The notes under the pieces: model-generated | The model's input: only the letters and a program-made list of their open reading frames with translations | What the model was told of the DNA's origin: nothing | Database searches by the model: none | Origin: JAIYDQ01 sp031411055 | Lineage (GTDB): Bacteria; Planctomycetota; Planctomycetia; Pirellulales; Pirellulaceae | Direction of reading: 5' to 3' | NCBI GenBank assembly: GCA_031411055.1 | Contig: JANOAI010000091.1 | Span: forward strand, 1 to 14,657 | DNA: 14,657 bases | Position numbers and translations under genes: made by a program | In this document: positions 6,897-13,332 of the stretch, piece after piece | Layout of the letters: every line of letters starts with the position of its first letter | Numbering within the stretch: the first letter of the stretch is position 1

Positions 6897-8693
6897 CTAG
6901 ATTTTGACCGTTGTCAACTCTTCAAGATTCTGCTGCAACGATCGCTTATATTGCAGCACGGACGGCAATTCGGTTTCCTCTGGGATTAAGAAAAGTCCCC
7001 AGCTCTGGAATTTTCGACCGAGAGCCACGCTCGATGTAAGAACGGCGAGCGGAACAATACAGGTCCAGCCGACGGTGATCGGCAAGAACCACCAAAGACT
7101 TGTCCAACCCGCTGCCAGCACGCAGACCGTGGTAAACAAACCCAGCAGGCTAATCCAACCGAAGTGATTCCACGCGGTCTGCCATTCGAGACCTTTTTCG
7201 TCTCGATTTTGACGATTCCACGTAATTTTCTTGCCACGGAGCGTGTTCACGACAAATCGTGAATGATAAATCATCATGGTCGGTGCAAGTAAACAACTTA
7301 CGATCGACTCACCGATCATGCTGAGAAACATACGAACTGCCCCCCCTTGCAATTGACGTTGCCGTTTTGAAAGGACCGCATCGACCCAGCCCCATATTTT
7401 GGGAACGAAGAGCATGCCGATGGTCATTGCGAAGACAATCGACTGAAGCCATGAATTGCTGCTCGGTTCGTTTGCCAGATCTTTACTGGTCGTTGTGACC
7501 CAAATCGTTACCAATAAGAACAGCATCCAAAGTGGGGAAGAAACGTAGGAAAGTACTCCCATGGCCATATGGAAACGACTGGTTGGATGAAAACCTTCGG
7601 ACAAGACTAGCCGACTGTGTTGCAAATTGCCTTGACACCAACGCTGATCGCGAATCGCGTAGTCGAGCAGATTCGTTGGGCACTCTTCATAACTGCCGCC
7701 TAGATCCGTTGCTAATTCAACACCCCAACCTGAACGCAGCATGAGAGCGGCTTCGACAAAATCGTGGCTAAGTATTTCGCCCCCGAGAGGAGCGACTCCG
7801 GGAAGGACCGGGAGGCCACAATGATGCATAAATGGTTCGACTCGAATGATCGCGTTGTGACCCCAGTAATTGCTTTCGACATTGGCCCACATATCCAGCC
7901 CTTTTGTGAAGACCGGGCCATACATGTTGGCTGCAAATTGCTGTAGTCTAGCAAGCCAAGTACATCGATTAATGGGAACTGGCGGGACTTGCAAAATGCC
8001 AAGATGGCGTTTGACATCCATGCGATCGACCATTGCTTGAATAGTAGCGCCGTCCATTAAACTATCGGCATCGAGGACGACCATGTAGGTGTATTGGCTT
8101 CCCCAGCGAACGCAAAAATCTTCCAGGTTGCCCGATTTACGACCAATATTTTTTTCGCGACGGCGATAGTAAATCGGGACGTCGACATTGTTGTCCTCGA
8201 CAATCTGCGACCAAAGTTGTTCTTCGGCGATCGCGACTTCGGCGTTGGTTGTATCGCTCAAAATAAAGAACGCAAACTCGTCACCACTACATCGCTCGAT
8301 CAGGGAGCGACGCATGGCCAGGACGCCAGCGTAGACATCGGAGGGTTCTTCGTTGTAGACCGGAACTAGGATCGCTGTCTTGATCGGTTTCATCCGATGA
8401 CGCCACACTTTCGATTCCGCAATCGTCGTGTTGACCGATCGAGTACGAGCATCGCGAAGTCGCTGTACGAACCCGAAGAGGGCCATCCAAAAACTAAAAG
8501 CAATGACACTAAACAGAAGGGCAAAGAGCGAACTCAAAAGCAAGCTCATTCCGGTCCCAGCAGACGAGGCGATCCCTTTCGCGAACAACCCGGTTGCAAT
8601 CACCGTGTGAGTGAAAGTTAAAACGGCAAGCAGCCAACGAGTTGTTTTTACGGAGGCAGGCAATCGCGATGCGAAGTGCGTTTGCTTAATCAC
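6897..8693 (-). CDS. opgH: OpgH/MdoH glucosyltransferase for osmoregulated periplasmic glucans, short form
   Basis: 598 aa from a GTG at 8693, eight bases into the end of the preceding small ORF. It is an inner-membrane GT2 enzyme. In E. coli it polymerises the beta-1,2-glucan backbone from UDP-glucose and delivers it to the periplasm. Visible motifs are AILVPVYNEE (107-116), ILSDTTN (D147), RRREKNIGRKSGN (177-189), VVLDADS (D208, D210), NYWGHNAIIRV (275-285), LSHDFVEAAL (D311), and DQRWCQGNL (QRW 350-352), so the catalytic set is complete. Membrane segments are likely near 18-40, 48-78, 377-400, 417-437, 453-476, 512-530 and 534-556. Compared from memory with E. coli OpgH (847 aa), the protein begins just before the first membrane segment and ends soon after the LIPEE motif, so it lacks about 140 N-terminal and 150 or more C-terminal residues. 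It is the last gene of the opg operon. Confidence 0.95.
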   Translation of the reverse strand: MIKQTHFASRLPASVKTTRWLLAVLTFTHTVIATGLFAKGIASSAGTGMSLLLSSLFALLFSVIAFSFWMALFGFVQRLRDARTRSVNTTIAESKVWRHRMKPIKTAILVPVYNEEPSDVYAGVLAMRRSLIERCSGDEFAFFILSDTTNAEVAIAEEQLWSQIVEDNNVDVPIYYRRREKNIGRKSGNLEDFCVRWGSQYTYMVVLDADSLMDGATIQAMVDRMDVKRHLGILQVPPVPINRCTWLARLQQFAANMYGPVFTKGLDMWANVESNYWGHNAIIRVEPFMHHCGLPVLPGVAPLGGEILSHDFVEAALMLRSGWGVELATDLGGSYEECPTNLLDYAIRDQRWCQGNLQHSRLVLSEGFHPTSRFHMAMGVLSYVSSPLWMLFLLVTIWVTTTSKDLANEPSSNSWLQSIVFAMTIGMLFVPKIWGWVDAVLSKRQRQLQGGAVRMFLSMIGESIVSCLLAPTMMIYHSRFVVNTLRGKKITWNRQNRDEKGLEWQTAWNHFGWISLLGLFTTVCVLAAGWTSLWWFLPITVGWTCIVPLAVLTSSVALGRKFQSWGLFLIPEETELPSVLQYKRSLQQNLEELTTVKI

Positions 8694-8943
8694 GTTTTAG
8701 ACCCGTTGCCAGTCGGGTGATGCGAACCAAGCCAACAAACGCTTGATACAAGATCGTCCAACCAACCCAACGGAATGGGCTGATCAATTCGGGCGTTGGT
8801 TGCGGACGCATCGCCATACGCGTTTCGGCCGGAACTTTCGCGGGGGGCAAGACTGGCAATTCCTGGGCAGGAACGGCTGTTCGCGAACGAACATCGAAAT
8901 GAATCTTCTTAGTCGAGCGTGGGGACTCTGCAGTGGTGATCAT
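8686..8943 (-). CDS. Small ORF linking opgG and opgH; possible split-off N-terminal part of OpgH
   Basis: 85 aa. The ATG at 8943 overlaps the opgG stop in an ATGA (4-nt overlap), and its TAA overlaps the GTG of opgH by 8 nt. Overlap on both sides in three different frames is strong evidence for a real, translationally coupled gene; there is no Shine-Dalgarno of its own. The product has a polar N-terminus (1-28), a Pro-rich stretch with LPVLPPAKVP (29-38) and MAMRPQPTPEL (43-53), then one moderately hydrophobic segment FRWVGWTILYQAFVGLV (57-73) and a basic tail. The Pro-rich stretch resembles the PPE-x-P-L-AMP motif that I recall at the N-terminus of some alphaproteobacterial OpgH proteins. 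It could therefore be the missing OpgH N-terminus as a separate chain, a remnant of a frameshift, or an independent single-pass membrane partner. Function unproven. Confidence 0.7.
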   Translation of the reverse strand: MITTAESPRSTKKIHFDVRSRTAVPAQELPVLPPAKVPAETRMAMRPQPTPELISPFRWVGWTILYQAFVGLVRITRLATGLKRD

Positions 8944-10550
8944 GGTTTTTGTCGCCACGGTGGTAGGGCGACAGGAGGTGAAACTAAAGGACAAAGGTAA
9001 CGCCAGGTTTCGGATAACTTCTCGCCATTGGCAACCAAATCGACAACAAGTTCGATTGGGTCGTTGGGCGTGTTCGGTCGTAGGATCAAAGTCACAGTTA
9101 CCGATCCATCGTCTTTTCTTACAACCTGCGTTTCTTCGACATCACAGCGGACCGGAGAAACGAGGGCTTGAAGCGTAGAAAGATCCTGCAAACTCTTGAG
9201 CTGAACTGTAGAAGCAAAATCCAGGCCAATCTCAATAGTTTCTTTCGAAGTTTTTGCTCGAACGATTCGATGAGCGACGAGTTTCGCCAACTCATACTTA
9301 GTTTGATCACCCGAGTCGAAGTGAACGCGATAAGAAAACGAAACAGGTTTGCCAGGGACAACTGGTGACCGCGGTACCCACCAAGTTGCGATGTTGTCGA
9401 TCCCTTCATGTTCAGCGGGTAGCTCTAACAGTTCAATTTCACCATCACCCCATTCCGAGGTCGTCTCGACCCATAAGCTAGGTCGAAGGTGGTACTTGGC
9501 TTCGTTGTCAAGGAAGTGAGCTTCGGTGACATCGCGTTGAATCAAGCCGAATCCGCGAAGCTTGGTTTGCGGAAAGCGAACAAGCGAAGGATAGTTCTGC
9601 CGCATCAGTGATCGACAAGTCCATTGGGGTTTTCCATCGGGACCATCAGAACAAATGAGCAACGAATCAGCGTCATGAACTTCTGGACGGTCGTCGTCTT
9701 TGGGGCCTGGCAGGCCATCGCCCCACATCCACATGCTCGTAAGAGGAGCAACTCCGACCTTTTCAGGGGCCACTCTAAAAAAGAGGGTTGCCCGGACATC
9801 CATCGACGTACGCTCAATTCCCGGAACAAAACTGAACTCGTAAGCGCCGGAGACGCTGGGTGAGTCCAGCAGAGCTAAAATGTAAATTTTGTTGTTCCCA
9901 GGCTGCGGCTTGGAAATCCAATGTGCCCGAAACACAGGGAATTCTTCGGTTTTTGGAAGCCCAGCGTTGATTGCTAACCCACGGGCGGATGAACCGTAAA
10001 CGCCGTTCGCATTCCTGGCTCGGAAGTAACTAGCTCCGAGAAATGTAAGCATCTCCTGCCAATCGGACTGCTCAGGAAACTTCCCAACGACGCGGTAGCC
10101 TGCGAAACCGAAGTCGGGCTCTAAGTCCTTTCCGTCAACTTCCCCGCGATAATCGAACATCGACGAACGAAACGGAATGAAATCGTTTTCGCCATTGCTC
10201 AACGAATGGAGCGTCACTTGATCGTGATGAACAAAACCTCGATGGAACGCTTCGAGGAAGAAAGGGAGCTCCTCCGACCTCCAGATGGCTTTGTTGGGGT
10301 CGAAAACCACCTTGCGGTATCCGTCGTACGAAAGTCCGGACCAGTCCTTCGGAAGTTCTTGAGATTCTTTAAATAGTCGCGCCGAGGTTTGTTGAGCAAA
10401 CGACACGAGGTCTTCGAATGATCGAACATTCTTTTCGTCGAAAAAGAAGCCTTCCACACTCAACGCAAGCGTCGATGGAAGGAAAACAAAAGCCATCACG
10501 GATAATGTTTTGATTCGATAAATCAAGCCGCGCGGCCAATTCGAGAACAA
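8940..10550 (-). CDS. opgG: OpgG/MdoG periplasmic glucan biosynthesis protein
   Basis: About 536 aa from the TTG at 10550; the E. coli protein is 511 aa. The frame is open up to a TTG at 10616 and the start is uncertain. Other candidates are TTG 10526 (signal peptide starting MIYRIK) and ATG 10496. I chose 10550 because it lies 7 nt after the stop of a leader ORF and keeps Arg/Lys before the hydrophobic segment TLSVMAFVFLPSTLALS, a Sec signal peptide. Family motifs (numbered from 10550) are LGASYFRA (171-178), YGSSARGLAI (185-194), DSPSVSGAYEF (229-239), GVAPLTSMWMWG (266-277), FGLIQR (334-339), YHLRPSLWVE (353-362) and a C-terminal SETWRY. OpgG acts in the periplasm on the glucan made by OpgH; related proteins have been described as beta-1,2-glucan hydrolases. 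E. coli has Asp where this protein has His in YHLRPS (from memory). It is the first main gene of the operon. Confidence 0.95.
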   Translation of the reverse strand: MFSNWPRGLIYRIKTLSVMAFVFLPSTLALSVEGFFFDEKNVRSFEDLVSFAQQTSARLFKESQELPKDWSGLSYDGYRKVVFDPNKAIWRSEELPFFLEAFHRGFVHHDQVTLHSLSNGENDFIPFRSSMFDYRGEVDGKDLEPDFGFAGYRVVGKFPEQSDWQEMLTFLGASYFRARNANGVYGSSARGLAINAGLPKTEEFPVFRAHWISKPQPGNNKIYILALLDSPSVSGAYEFSFVPGIERTSMDVRATLFFRVAPEKVGVAPLTSMWMWGDGLPGPKDDDRPEVHDADSLLICSDGPDGKPQWTCRSLMRQNYPSLVRFPQTKLRGFGLIQRDVTEAHFLDNEAKYHLRPSLWVETTSEWGDGEIELLELPAEHEGIDNIATWWVPRSPVVPGKPVSFSYRVHFDSGDQTKYELAKLVAHRIVRAKTSKETIEIGLDFASTVQLKSLQDLSTLQALVSPVRCDVEETQVVRKDDGSVTVTLILRPNTPNDPIELVVDLVANGEKLSETWRYLCPLVSPPVALPPWRQKP

Positions 10551-10557
10551 GTTGTTA

Positions 10558-10629
10558 TCAATTTGACGCAATTTGAAAGACGCTACAGTGAGAAGGTGAC
10601 AATATGGAGTGCCCAAAATCCATTCGCAC
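10558..10629 (-). CDS. Putative 23-aa leader peptide upstream of opgG
   Basis: A GTG at 10629 (with an in-frame ATG at 10623) lies six bases after a perfect AGGAGGT. The frame runs 23 codons, starting MRMDFGHSIL, to TGA immediately followed by TAA in the same frame. The opgG candidate start TTG 10550 is 7 nt beyond the TGA, so ribosomes loaded by the strong site could reinitiate on opgG. It is too short to assign a fold and has no run of one amino acid suggestive of classical attenuation. The alternative is a frameshift between this start and opgG; against that, opgG already has a complete signal peptide without it. Confidence 0.45.
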   Translation of the reverse strand: MRMDFGHSILSPSHCSVFQIASN

Positions 10630-10635
10630 GAGAAT

Positions 10636-10642
10636 ACCTCCT
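10636..10642 (-). promoter_or_regulatory. Perfect Shine-Dalgarno before the opgG leader ORF
   Basis: AGGAGGT on the minus strand, the strongest ribosome binding site in the window. Its spacing fits the GTG at 10629 (6 nt), and possibly the ATG at 10623 (12 nt), but not any opgG-frame start, the nearest of which (TTG 10616) is 19 nt away. Confidence 0.6.
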
Positions 10643-10649
10643 AAATGAC

Positions 10650-10676
10650 GTTATAGACACCATTTTCTTTTTTCAA
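10650..10676 (-). promoter_or_regulatory. Possible promoter of the opg operon
   Basis: On the minus strand TTGAAA (10671-10676) and TATAAC (10650-10655) are separated by 15 bp. Each matches the sigma-70 consensus at 5 of 6, but the spacer is short and the implied transcript would begin almost at the Shine-Dalgarno. Treat as weak. Confidence 0.25.
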
Positions 10677-11133
10677 AATCGCATCCAATCGGTTTGTAGG
10701 ATGCGGTGGGAATGTGTCTCGATTGAGCATCAAGGAGCAGTGGAGCGGAAAGCAACCCGAGTAGCAGCGCTAAGGAAGGCTAGAACACTTTGCGTACCTC
10801 GAACGACAGCGATCAAGGAGTATTCGACGAACTGTCGCACTTAAAAAAAATATCTGCCGCTCCCCTAAACGGGGAGATCTTCTCACGACTCAAGGCAAGG
10901 GTCGCCCGGTTTAGTCGCATCGAGGCTCTGCACCGGCGAAAAACCGCGCGGAGAAAAGGGGACAATCTCCGAAAGGCCATTTTGCGGCGTCATCCCAATT
11001 GGGCCTGTTTTGGCCACCGATCTCAGGAAATAGCTCTGTCTCGCTAAAGATTCGAGATTGAATCCTCGATAGCTACAGATGACTAACGCACAGCTGAAAA
11101 CTCCCCCAATCTACCGAGCCAACTGCCGGTAGC
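10677..11133. other. Intergenic stretch between the divergent opg operon and fdxA
   Basis: No convincing gene is seen. The plus-strand frames here (10563-10844, 10790-11047) show no family signature, and the first overlaps the opg 5' region antisense. Visible structure: CGCATCC at 10680-10686 pairs with GGATGCG at 10699-10705 (7 bp); CTCCCC/GGGGAG (10860-10865, 10871-10876) forms a GC-rich hairpin which, read on the minus strand, is followed after a gap by seven T; CCCAATTGGG (10994-11003) is a palindrome with GGCC arms around it; and CTACCG/CGGTAG (11111-11116, 11127-11132) is a weak hairpin. A small RNA cannot be excluded, but none is recognised. Confidence 0.5.
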
Positions 11134-11162
11134 TTGACACCCCCCGAATCGCCGCCTAGCAT
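11134..11162 (+). promoter_or_regulatory. Candidate sigma-70-type promoter of fdxA
   Basis: TTGACA (11134-11139, 6 of 6 to consensus), 17-bp spacer, TAGCAT (11157-11162, 4 of 6). It implies a leader of about 80 nt before the ATG at 11253. A perfect palindrome TTTGATCAAA (11224-11233) lies in that leader, close to the ribosome binding region. Confidence 0.45.
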
Positions 11163-11252
11163 TCGGTACAGCGAGCTTAGGCCGGTTAGGCAAAATTTGA
11201 GGGACTTCGTGTCTCAGCCGCTATTTGATCAAAGATAAGAAAGGCATGGTTC

Positions 11253-11531
11253 ATGGCTCACGTTGTTACTCAGCCTTGTGTTGGCTGCCGCTACACCGAT
11301 TGCGTTGTCGTCTGTCCGGTAGAGTGTTTCTACGAAGGCGAAAAGATGGTCTACATTCATCCAGAAGAGTGCATCGACTGCGAAGCCTGCGTTCCAGAAT
11401 GCCCTGTCGAGGCCATTTTCCATGAAGACAACGTACCGGACGAGTGGAAAAACTACACCGAGATGAATGCCGAAATGGCCCCAAAGTCGAAGGTTATCAC
11501 CGAGAAGAAGCCTCCGCTGGCCGACCAGTAA
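11253..11531 (+). CDS. fdxA: Seven-iron ferredoxin ([3Fe-4S][4Fe-4S], FdxA type)
   Basis: 92 aa; the start is the ATG at 11253, with AAGG about nine bases upstream. The sequence follows Azotobacter-type ferredoxin I: C9, C17 and C50 are placed to bind the [3Fe-4S] cluster, and C21, C40, C43 and C46 the [4Fe-4S] cluster. C12 and C25 match the extra conserved Cys, and PVECFYEG and PEECIDCEAC are family hallmarks. The C-terminus ends at about ITEKKPPLADQ, roughly 14 residues shorter than Azotobacter FdI (106 aa, from memory). It is a soluble, low-potential electron carrier in the cytoplasm; its redox partner is not evident from neighbours. It is monocistronic: a candidate promoter precedes it and a hairpin terminator follows. 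Confidence 0.95.
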   Translation: MAHVVTQPCVGCRYTDCVVVCPVECFYEGEKMVYIHPEECIDCEACVPECPVEAIFHEDNVPDEWKNYTEMNAEMAPKSKVITEKKPPLADQ

Positions 11532-11591
11532 TAACGTTGTGATTGCTGCATCCAGCATCTGATCGTCACGCGAATTTTGACCGCGATCACT

Positions 11592-11625
11592 ACAAGCCGC
11601 ACCTGAGTGCGGCTTGTGTCGTTTT
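11592..11625 (+). terminator. Rho-independent-like terminator of fdxA
   Basis: A perfect 11-bp GC-rich stem (ACAAGCCGCAC 11592-11602 with its complement 11607-11617) closes a CTGA tetraloop and is followed by GTCGTTTT. The T run is short but the hairpin is strong. It lies 60 bp after the fdxA stop and separates fdxA from the aminotransferase. Confidence 0.75.
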
Positions 11626-11667
11626 GGAATGAGGTTCAGCCCATTCTTCCGATCAATAGAGATTCTC

Positions 11668-11679
11668 CTATCATGATAG
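11668..11679. promoter_or_regulatory. Palindrome upstream of the aminotransferase gene (possible operator)
   Basis: CTATCATGATAG is a perfect 12-bp palindrome about 95 bp before the ATG at 11773 and downstream of the fdxA terminator, where a promoter for the aminotransferase should lie. Dyads of this type are common dimeric-regulator sites; the assignment is by position only. Confidence 0.3.
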
Positions 11680-11772
11680 CGGTCTACCATTTAACCAAGT
11701 GAACATTAAGGTTGTTCCATGCATCATTGCAGTGACTTTGCATCCAGCCCCTTTTGAAGTCCCACAATCACC

Positions 11773-13155
11773 ATGTTGCCAACTATCGCCGATCAATTTC
11801 GTGATGATCCTCGAATTGCTCAAGCCAAAAATCTACTGTTGCAAACGTTGTCTGATCATCAGCGGAAAATCGACGGCATTCGACCACCCACTCCAGAGCT
11901 CATGGGCCCGTACGCTCATTTGCTTGATCGCTTAGCGACTGCGCGGGGTGCTGCTCCTTACTTTCCCTACATTGGAAGTGGATTAGGAAACGGCCCGTTT
12001 GTCGAACTAGCCGACGGAAGTGTGAAGCTCGACTTTATCGTCGGCATTGGTGTTCACGGAATGGGACACAGCCATCCTGCCATGATGAATTCGACCATCG
12101 AAGCGGCTTTAGAAGACACCGTCATGCAGGGCAACTTGCAGACTAATTCGCCGGCCATCCGTCTGTCGGAGAAATTGATTGAGCTCGCCAATCAAAGTGG
12201 TGCCAAGCTCGATCACTGTTTGTTGAGTACGAGTGGGGCGATGGCCAACGAGAACGCGCTGAAAATCGCTTTTCATAATCGCCATCCAGCTTCGCGCGTC
12301 ATTTGCATTGACAATTGTTTCGCCGGTCGATCGATCGCCTTGGCCTCTCTGACTGACCGTGCACCCTATCGAATGGGAGTCCCCAAGGCGCTCGATGTTG
12401 ACTATCTCCCCATGTTTCATCCCTCGGATCCCGCTGGTACGACTCGCGAGGCCTTCAACGCATTGCGGAAAATGCTCGCTCGGCATCCAGGGCAGTACGC
12501 CTGCTTGTGGCTAGAGCTCGTGGCTGGCGAGGGGGGATATTACCCAGGAACCACCGAATACTTTGAAGGGTTGTGCAGTATTTGTCGCGATCACAATGTG
12601 ATAATTATCTTCGATGAAGTACAGACCTTTACTCGATTAAGCCAACCCTATGCGTTCCAACATTTTGCGCTCGAGAAATACGCGGATATCGTGACCATTG
12701 GAAAGATAACGCAAGTCTGCGCAACGTTGTATGGTGACGCGTTGAAACCCAAAGGGCCAATCCTTTCGCAGACCTTTACCGGCGCCACGGCTTCGATTCA
12801 GGCGGGCTTGGCTGTACTGGATGAACTGCAAGCCAAGAACTGTTTTGGAGAAAACGGCTGGAACATGAAGCGGGCCAGGTACTTCAAAGAGCGTATGGAA
12901 GGCTTAGCAAAAAAATACCCGGGCAAGCTAACCGGACCCTATGGCGAAGGGATGATGATGGCTTTTCAACCGGGAAGTGGCGACGGCGAAGTCGCTAAGA
13001 ATGCTTTGTTCGCCTTGTATGAGGCTGGACTAATGGGTTTCATGGCTGGACATGACCCGACGCGAATTCGTTTCCTACCCTCGCCAGCCGTCGCGACCGA
13101 AGCGCATATTCAACTCGCTTGCGATATCATCGAGAAAGTGGTTTGCGAATCGTAG
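11773..13155 (+). CDS. Class-III (acetylornithine/4-aminobutyrate-type) PLP-dependent aminotransferase
   Basis: 460 aa from the ATG at 11773; no clear Shine-Dalgarno precedes it. It has the fold-type-I aminotransferase pattern: FIVGIGVHGMGHSHP (88-102) near the N-terminus, STSGAMANENALK (152-164, phosphate-binding region), LELVAGEGGYYP (247-258), FDEVQT (D281, which contacts the PLP ring nitrogen), and TIGK (K311, the likely Schiff-base lysine). The FTGATASIQAG stretch (335-345) corresponds to the T-x-x-G/N-P region of the family. It moves an amino group between an amino acid or diamine and a 2-oxo acid. LELVAGEGG replaces the more usual EPVQGEGG and the lysine context is ITQV instead of the common A-L/GGG, so the substrate cannot be read off. 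No pathway partner is next to it. The class is sure, the substrate unknown. Confidence 0.92.
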   Translation: MLPTIADQFRDDPRIAQAKNLLLQTLSDHQRKIDGIRPPTPELMGPYAHLLDRLATARGAAPYFPYIGSGLGNGPFVELADGSVKLDFIVGIGVHGMGHSHPAMMNSTIEAALEDTVMQGNLQTNSPAIRLSEKLIELANQSGAKLDHCLLSTSGAMANENALKIAFHNRHPASRVICIDNCFAGRSIALASLTDRAPYRMGVPKALDVDYLPMFHPSDPAGTTREAFNALRKMLARHPGQYACLWLELVAGEGGYYPGTTEYFEGLCSICRDHNVIIIFDEVQTFTRLSQPYAFQHFALEKYADIVTIGKITQVCATLYGDALKPKGPILSQTFTGATASIQAGLAVLDELQAKNCFGENGWNMKRARYFKERMEGLAKKYPGKLTGPYGEGMMMAFQPGSGDGEVAKNALFALYEAGLMGFMAGHDPTRIRFLPSPAVATEAHIQLACDIIEKVVCES

Positions 13156-13217
13156 GTTGGAGTATAGCCTTCAGGCGATCCTGTATTGCGTGCACAAGTG
13201 CCGCTAAAGCCTGGCCA

Positions 13218-13319
13218 GATCATTCATAGTCTTGGCAAATATTTTACATAAACGAATATCACAGCTACGGGTTATGTTCGCCACGTTCTGGCGAACGTAG
13301 CTACGCGCCCTGAATGATC
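13218..13319. repeat. Nested inverted-repeat element between convergent genes
   Basis: Outer arms GATCATTCA (13218-13226) and TGAATGATC (13311-13319) match 9 of 9. Inside is a hairpin GTTCGCC (13276-13282) / GGCGAAC (13290-13296) with a 7-nt loop, extended by AGCTAC (13263-13268) / GTAGCT (13297-13302) across a one-sided bulge. It lies in the 177-bp gap between the convergent aminotransferase and YihY genes and could serve as a two-way terminator. The architecture (short outer arms around a strong inner hairpin) parallels the element at 6688-6769, though the sequences differ. Confidence 0.65.
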
Positions 13320-13332
13320 CGGGCTAGTTCGC

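Noticed and set aside
10563..11047. Two plus-strand reading frames in the opgG-fdxA gap (93 and 85 codons)
   Set aside because: They lack a recognisable domain and a good ribosome site; the first begins inside the opg 5' region on the other strand and the second starts with a TTG. Both look like chance frames.
10900..11050. A known structured RNA (SRP, 6S, RNase P, tmRNA) in the gap before fdxA
   Set aside because: None of the conserved sequence blocks of these RNAs was found; only short generic hairpins are present.
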